A stretch of 64,000 bases of DNA, taken from positions 18,309,844-18,373,843 of the forward strand of contig NC_037592.1 of the NCBI RefSeq assembly GCF_003073045.1. The letters are read 5' to 3'. Of the stretch, positions 62,647-64,000 are shown in pieces; the stretch's first letter is position 1, and each line of letters starts with the position of its first letter. The translations under genes were made by a program, and so were the position numbers. Below the pieces are notes generated by a model. It saw nothing but the letters and a program-made list of their open reading frames with translations, was not told the DNA's origin and ran no database searches. This DNA is from Pomacea canaliculata (lineage: Eukaryota; Mollusca; Gastropoda; Architaenioglossa; Ampullariidae).

Positions 62647-64000
62647 ATGGCGACACGGTGGGGTATCTGCAGTTGTGGACTTATCTCAAGCGACTTTTGT
62701 ACTGCATTAAAGACACTCTCTAGCTCAGAACACGATGTGAGTATATAATTATTATGTCAGTAAATGTCAAATATATGACTCGTTTCGATTCATATTTCAC
62801 AAGGTCACACAGTTAATATGCAGTACGTGACATGCTACCCACACAAGAAACGCCCCCGATGATACTCGGGTGCGAAGCCACTAGAACCTACAAGAAACCG
62901 TAAAATTTCTCTTATTGTCATAAAATCGTAGCAATGTTTATTTGTTGTTTTACTTTATGTGACACAACAGATGATTTACGCAGAAAAACAATTTACAGAG
63001 TAGGTGTGGCAATAAAAAGGGAAGCAAGTACAGTCTGATGTCGAACGCAAACAAGGAGTAGCTCCCCCTTAATGTCCATTTAAATAATAATAATAAAAAA
63101 AAAACTGAACACATTTGAGACTTCCAGCTTAATTTGAATCTTAATCTACAATGTTTTTTTACGCTACTACTTATGAAGATTTTTATTGCAGATTGTTGCT
63201 GTGGCGGCCAGAACAAAAGATAGTGCTGAAGATTTTGCAAAAAGATTTAACGTCCCTGCAGCTTACGGTTCTTACGAGGAACTTGCGAGAGACCCGAATG
63301 TAGGTACGAGTGCTTATAAATTATGTTAAAGCTTTTTTGAATTTACACAATTAAAGCGACTCATTTAGAGGAAATGGACACATGACTGGCACAGATGTTT
63401 TCTGTGCATTTCTCGTTGTCTGGTGGTATATATATCTATAATTTATTTCCTGCGTACGAAATAATAATACGAACGCTAATGCAAAAAGTTTTCACAACTG
63501 TCTTAAGGGTTATATAGTTCCAGCACAGCATTTTGTTTACCGTGACATCCATTGTGAGGAAATAAAAATGTAGAGAGTGTTTTAGTCGTATATTGTGTCA
63601 CGTCCTAACACTGACTGTAGGAAGAGACACACTGTGACAGTAGTGTCATTACGCTGACTGTAGGCAGAGGCACACTGTGACAGTAGTGTCATTACGCTGA
63701 CTGTAGGCAGAGATACAATGTGACAGTAGTGTCATTACGCTGACTGTAGGCAGACACACTGTGACAGTAGTGTCATTACGCTGACTGTAGGCAGAGATAC
63801 AATGTGACAGTAGTGTCATTTCGCTGGTGATATTTTTTTTCTGCGCAATGAGCATTCTTCGGAATGGATACCTGCGCATTACAAATCGACTTATTATTAT
63901 TATATATTCTCGCAGAAATTGTCTACGTCGGAACAATCAATCCTCACCACTATGCTGCCTGCAAACTATTCATGGAGAGTGGAAAACATGTTTTATGTGA
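62647..64000 (+). CDS. DHDH: trans-1,2-dihydrobenzene-1,2-diol dehydrogenase, first three exons (partial)
   Basis: Exons: 62647-62736, 63192-63303 and 63916 to the window edge, with GT-AG junctions in phases 0 and 1. The start ATG is preceded by AAG and opens [17 protein letters not shown], close to the family's N-terminus. [31 protein letters not shown] and [19 protein letters not shown] follow, then GKHVLCE. This is the NADP-binding Rossmann half of the Gfo/Idh/MocA family. The enzyme oxidises trans-dihydrodiols of aromatic hydrocarbons and D-xylose with NADP+ in the cytosol. The catalytic Lys normally comes just after the last visible codon (EKP), beyond the window. Confidence 0.93.
63611..63823 (+). 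repeat. Five-copy 43-bp minisatellite in a DHDH intron
   Basis: Units at 63611-63653, 63654-63696, 63697-63739, 63740-63780 (41 bp) and 63781-63823. The core is CTGACTGTAGGCAGAG followed by GTGACAGTAGTGTCATTACG. Copies differ by only a few bases, so the array is recently homogenised. It ends about 90 bases before exon 3. Confidence 0.95.

Noticed and set aside
63649-63936. Minus-strand 95-codon open frame with repeated [13 protein letters not shown]-like units
   Set aside because: It is created by the 43-bp minisatellite, whose near-43-bp unit keeps a frame open on the other strand; it is not a repeat protein gene.
1-64000. CRISPR arrays, operons or bacterial gene clusters
   Set aside because: Spliced genes, GT-AG introns, LINEs, hAT elements and microsatellites show an animal genome; no spaced direct-repeat array is present.
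1-64000. Retrovirus-like or Polinton-like elements
   Set aside because: No long terminal repeats, gag/protease/integrase pattern or capsid-type frame was noticed; the RT pieces seen are LINE-type.

Overview
This window is intron-rich, AT-leaning animal nuclear DNA with many microsatellites and transposon remains. The gene content suggests a mollusc, probably a gastropod: a CEMIP-type hyaluronidase fused to lectin modules, invertebrate secreted lectin-like proteins and LINE fragments of a type I associate with molluscs. That assignment is inference from families; no species marker is visible. All coding exons below were read by eye from splice sites, reading phase and protein similarity recalled from known families. 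No search was run.

Layout. 1-4.67 kb: a decayed tandem copy of the prenylcysteine oxidase gene. 5.2-6.65 kb: a LINE remnant. 7.4-13.9 kb: an intact seven-exon prenylcysteine oxidase gene (+). 14.7-17 kb: no gene seen. 17.0-34.3 kb: a 38-exon gene (+) for a secreted CEMIP/TMEM2-like protein with one WSC domain and three C-type lectin domains at its C-terminus; its exons fit one frame only if about six single-base indels are allowed. 35.3 kb: a 175-bp MITE. 36.6-47.7 kb: a 19-exon gene (+) for a secreted protein of five sushi (CCP) domains alternating with five galectin-like domains, an arrangement I do not recognise. 48.17-62.28 kb: a 14.1-kb DNA element whose ends match the 35.3-kb MITE, interrupted by a 12.6-kb hAT transposon (perfect 8-bp target duplication) that itself holds a LINE and AT-rich repeats. 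62.6 kb to the end: the first three exons (+) of a trans-1,2-dihydrobenzene-1,2-diol dehydrogenase gene that runs off the window.

The two large middle genes lie head to tail. Both encode predicted secreted proteins with carbohydrate-binding types of domain (hyaluronan-directed core, WSC, C-type lectin, galectin-like, sushi). This suggests a role in extracellular matrix, mucus or innate recognition, but nothing in the sequence proves a joint function. The strongest novelty candidates are the sushi/galectin-like tandem protein and the hyaluronidase-WSC-lectin fusion.
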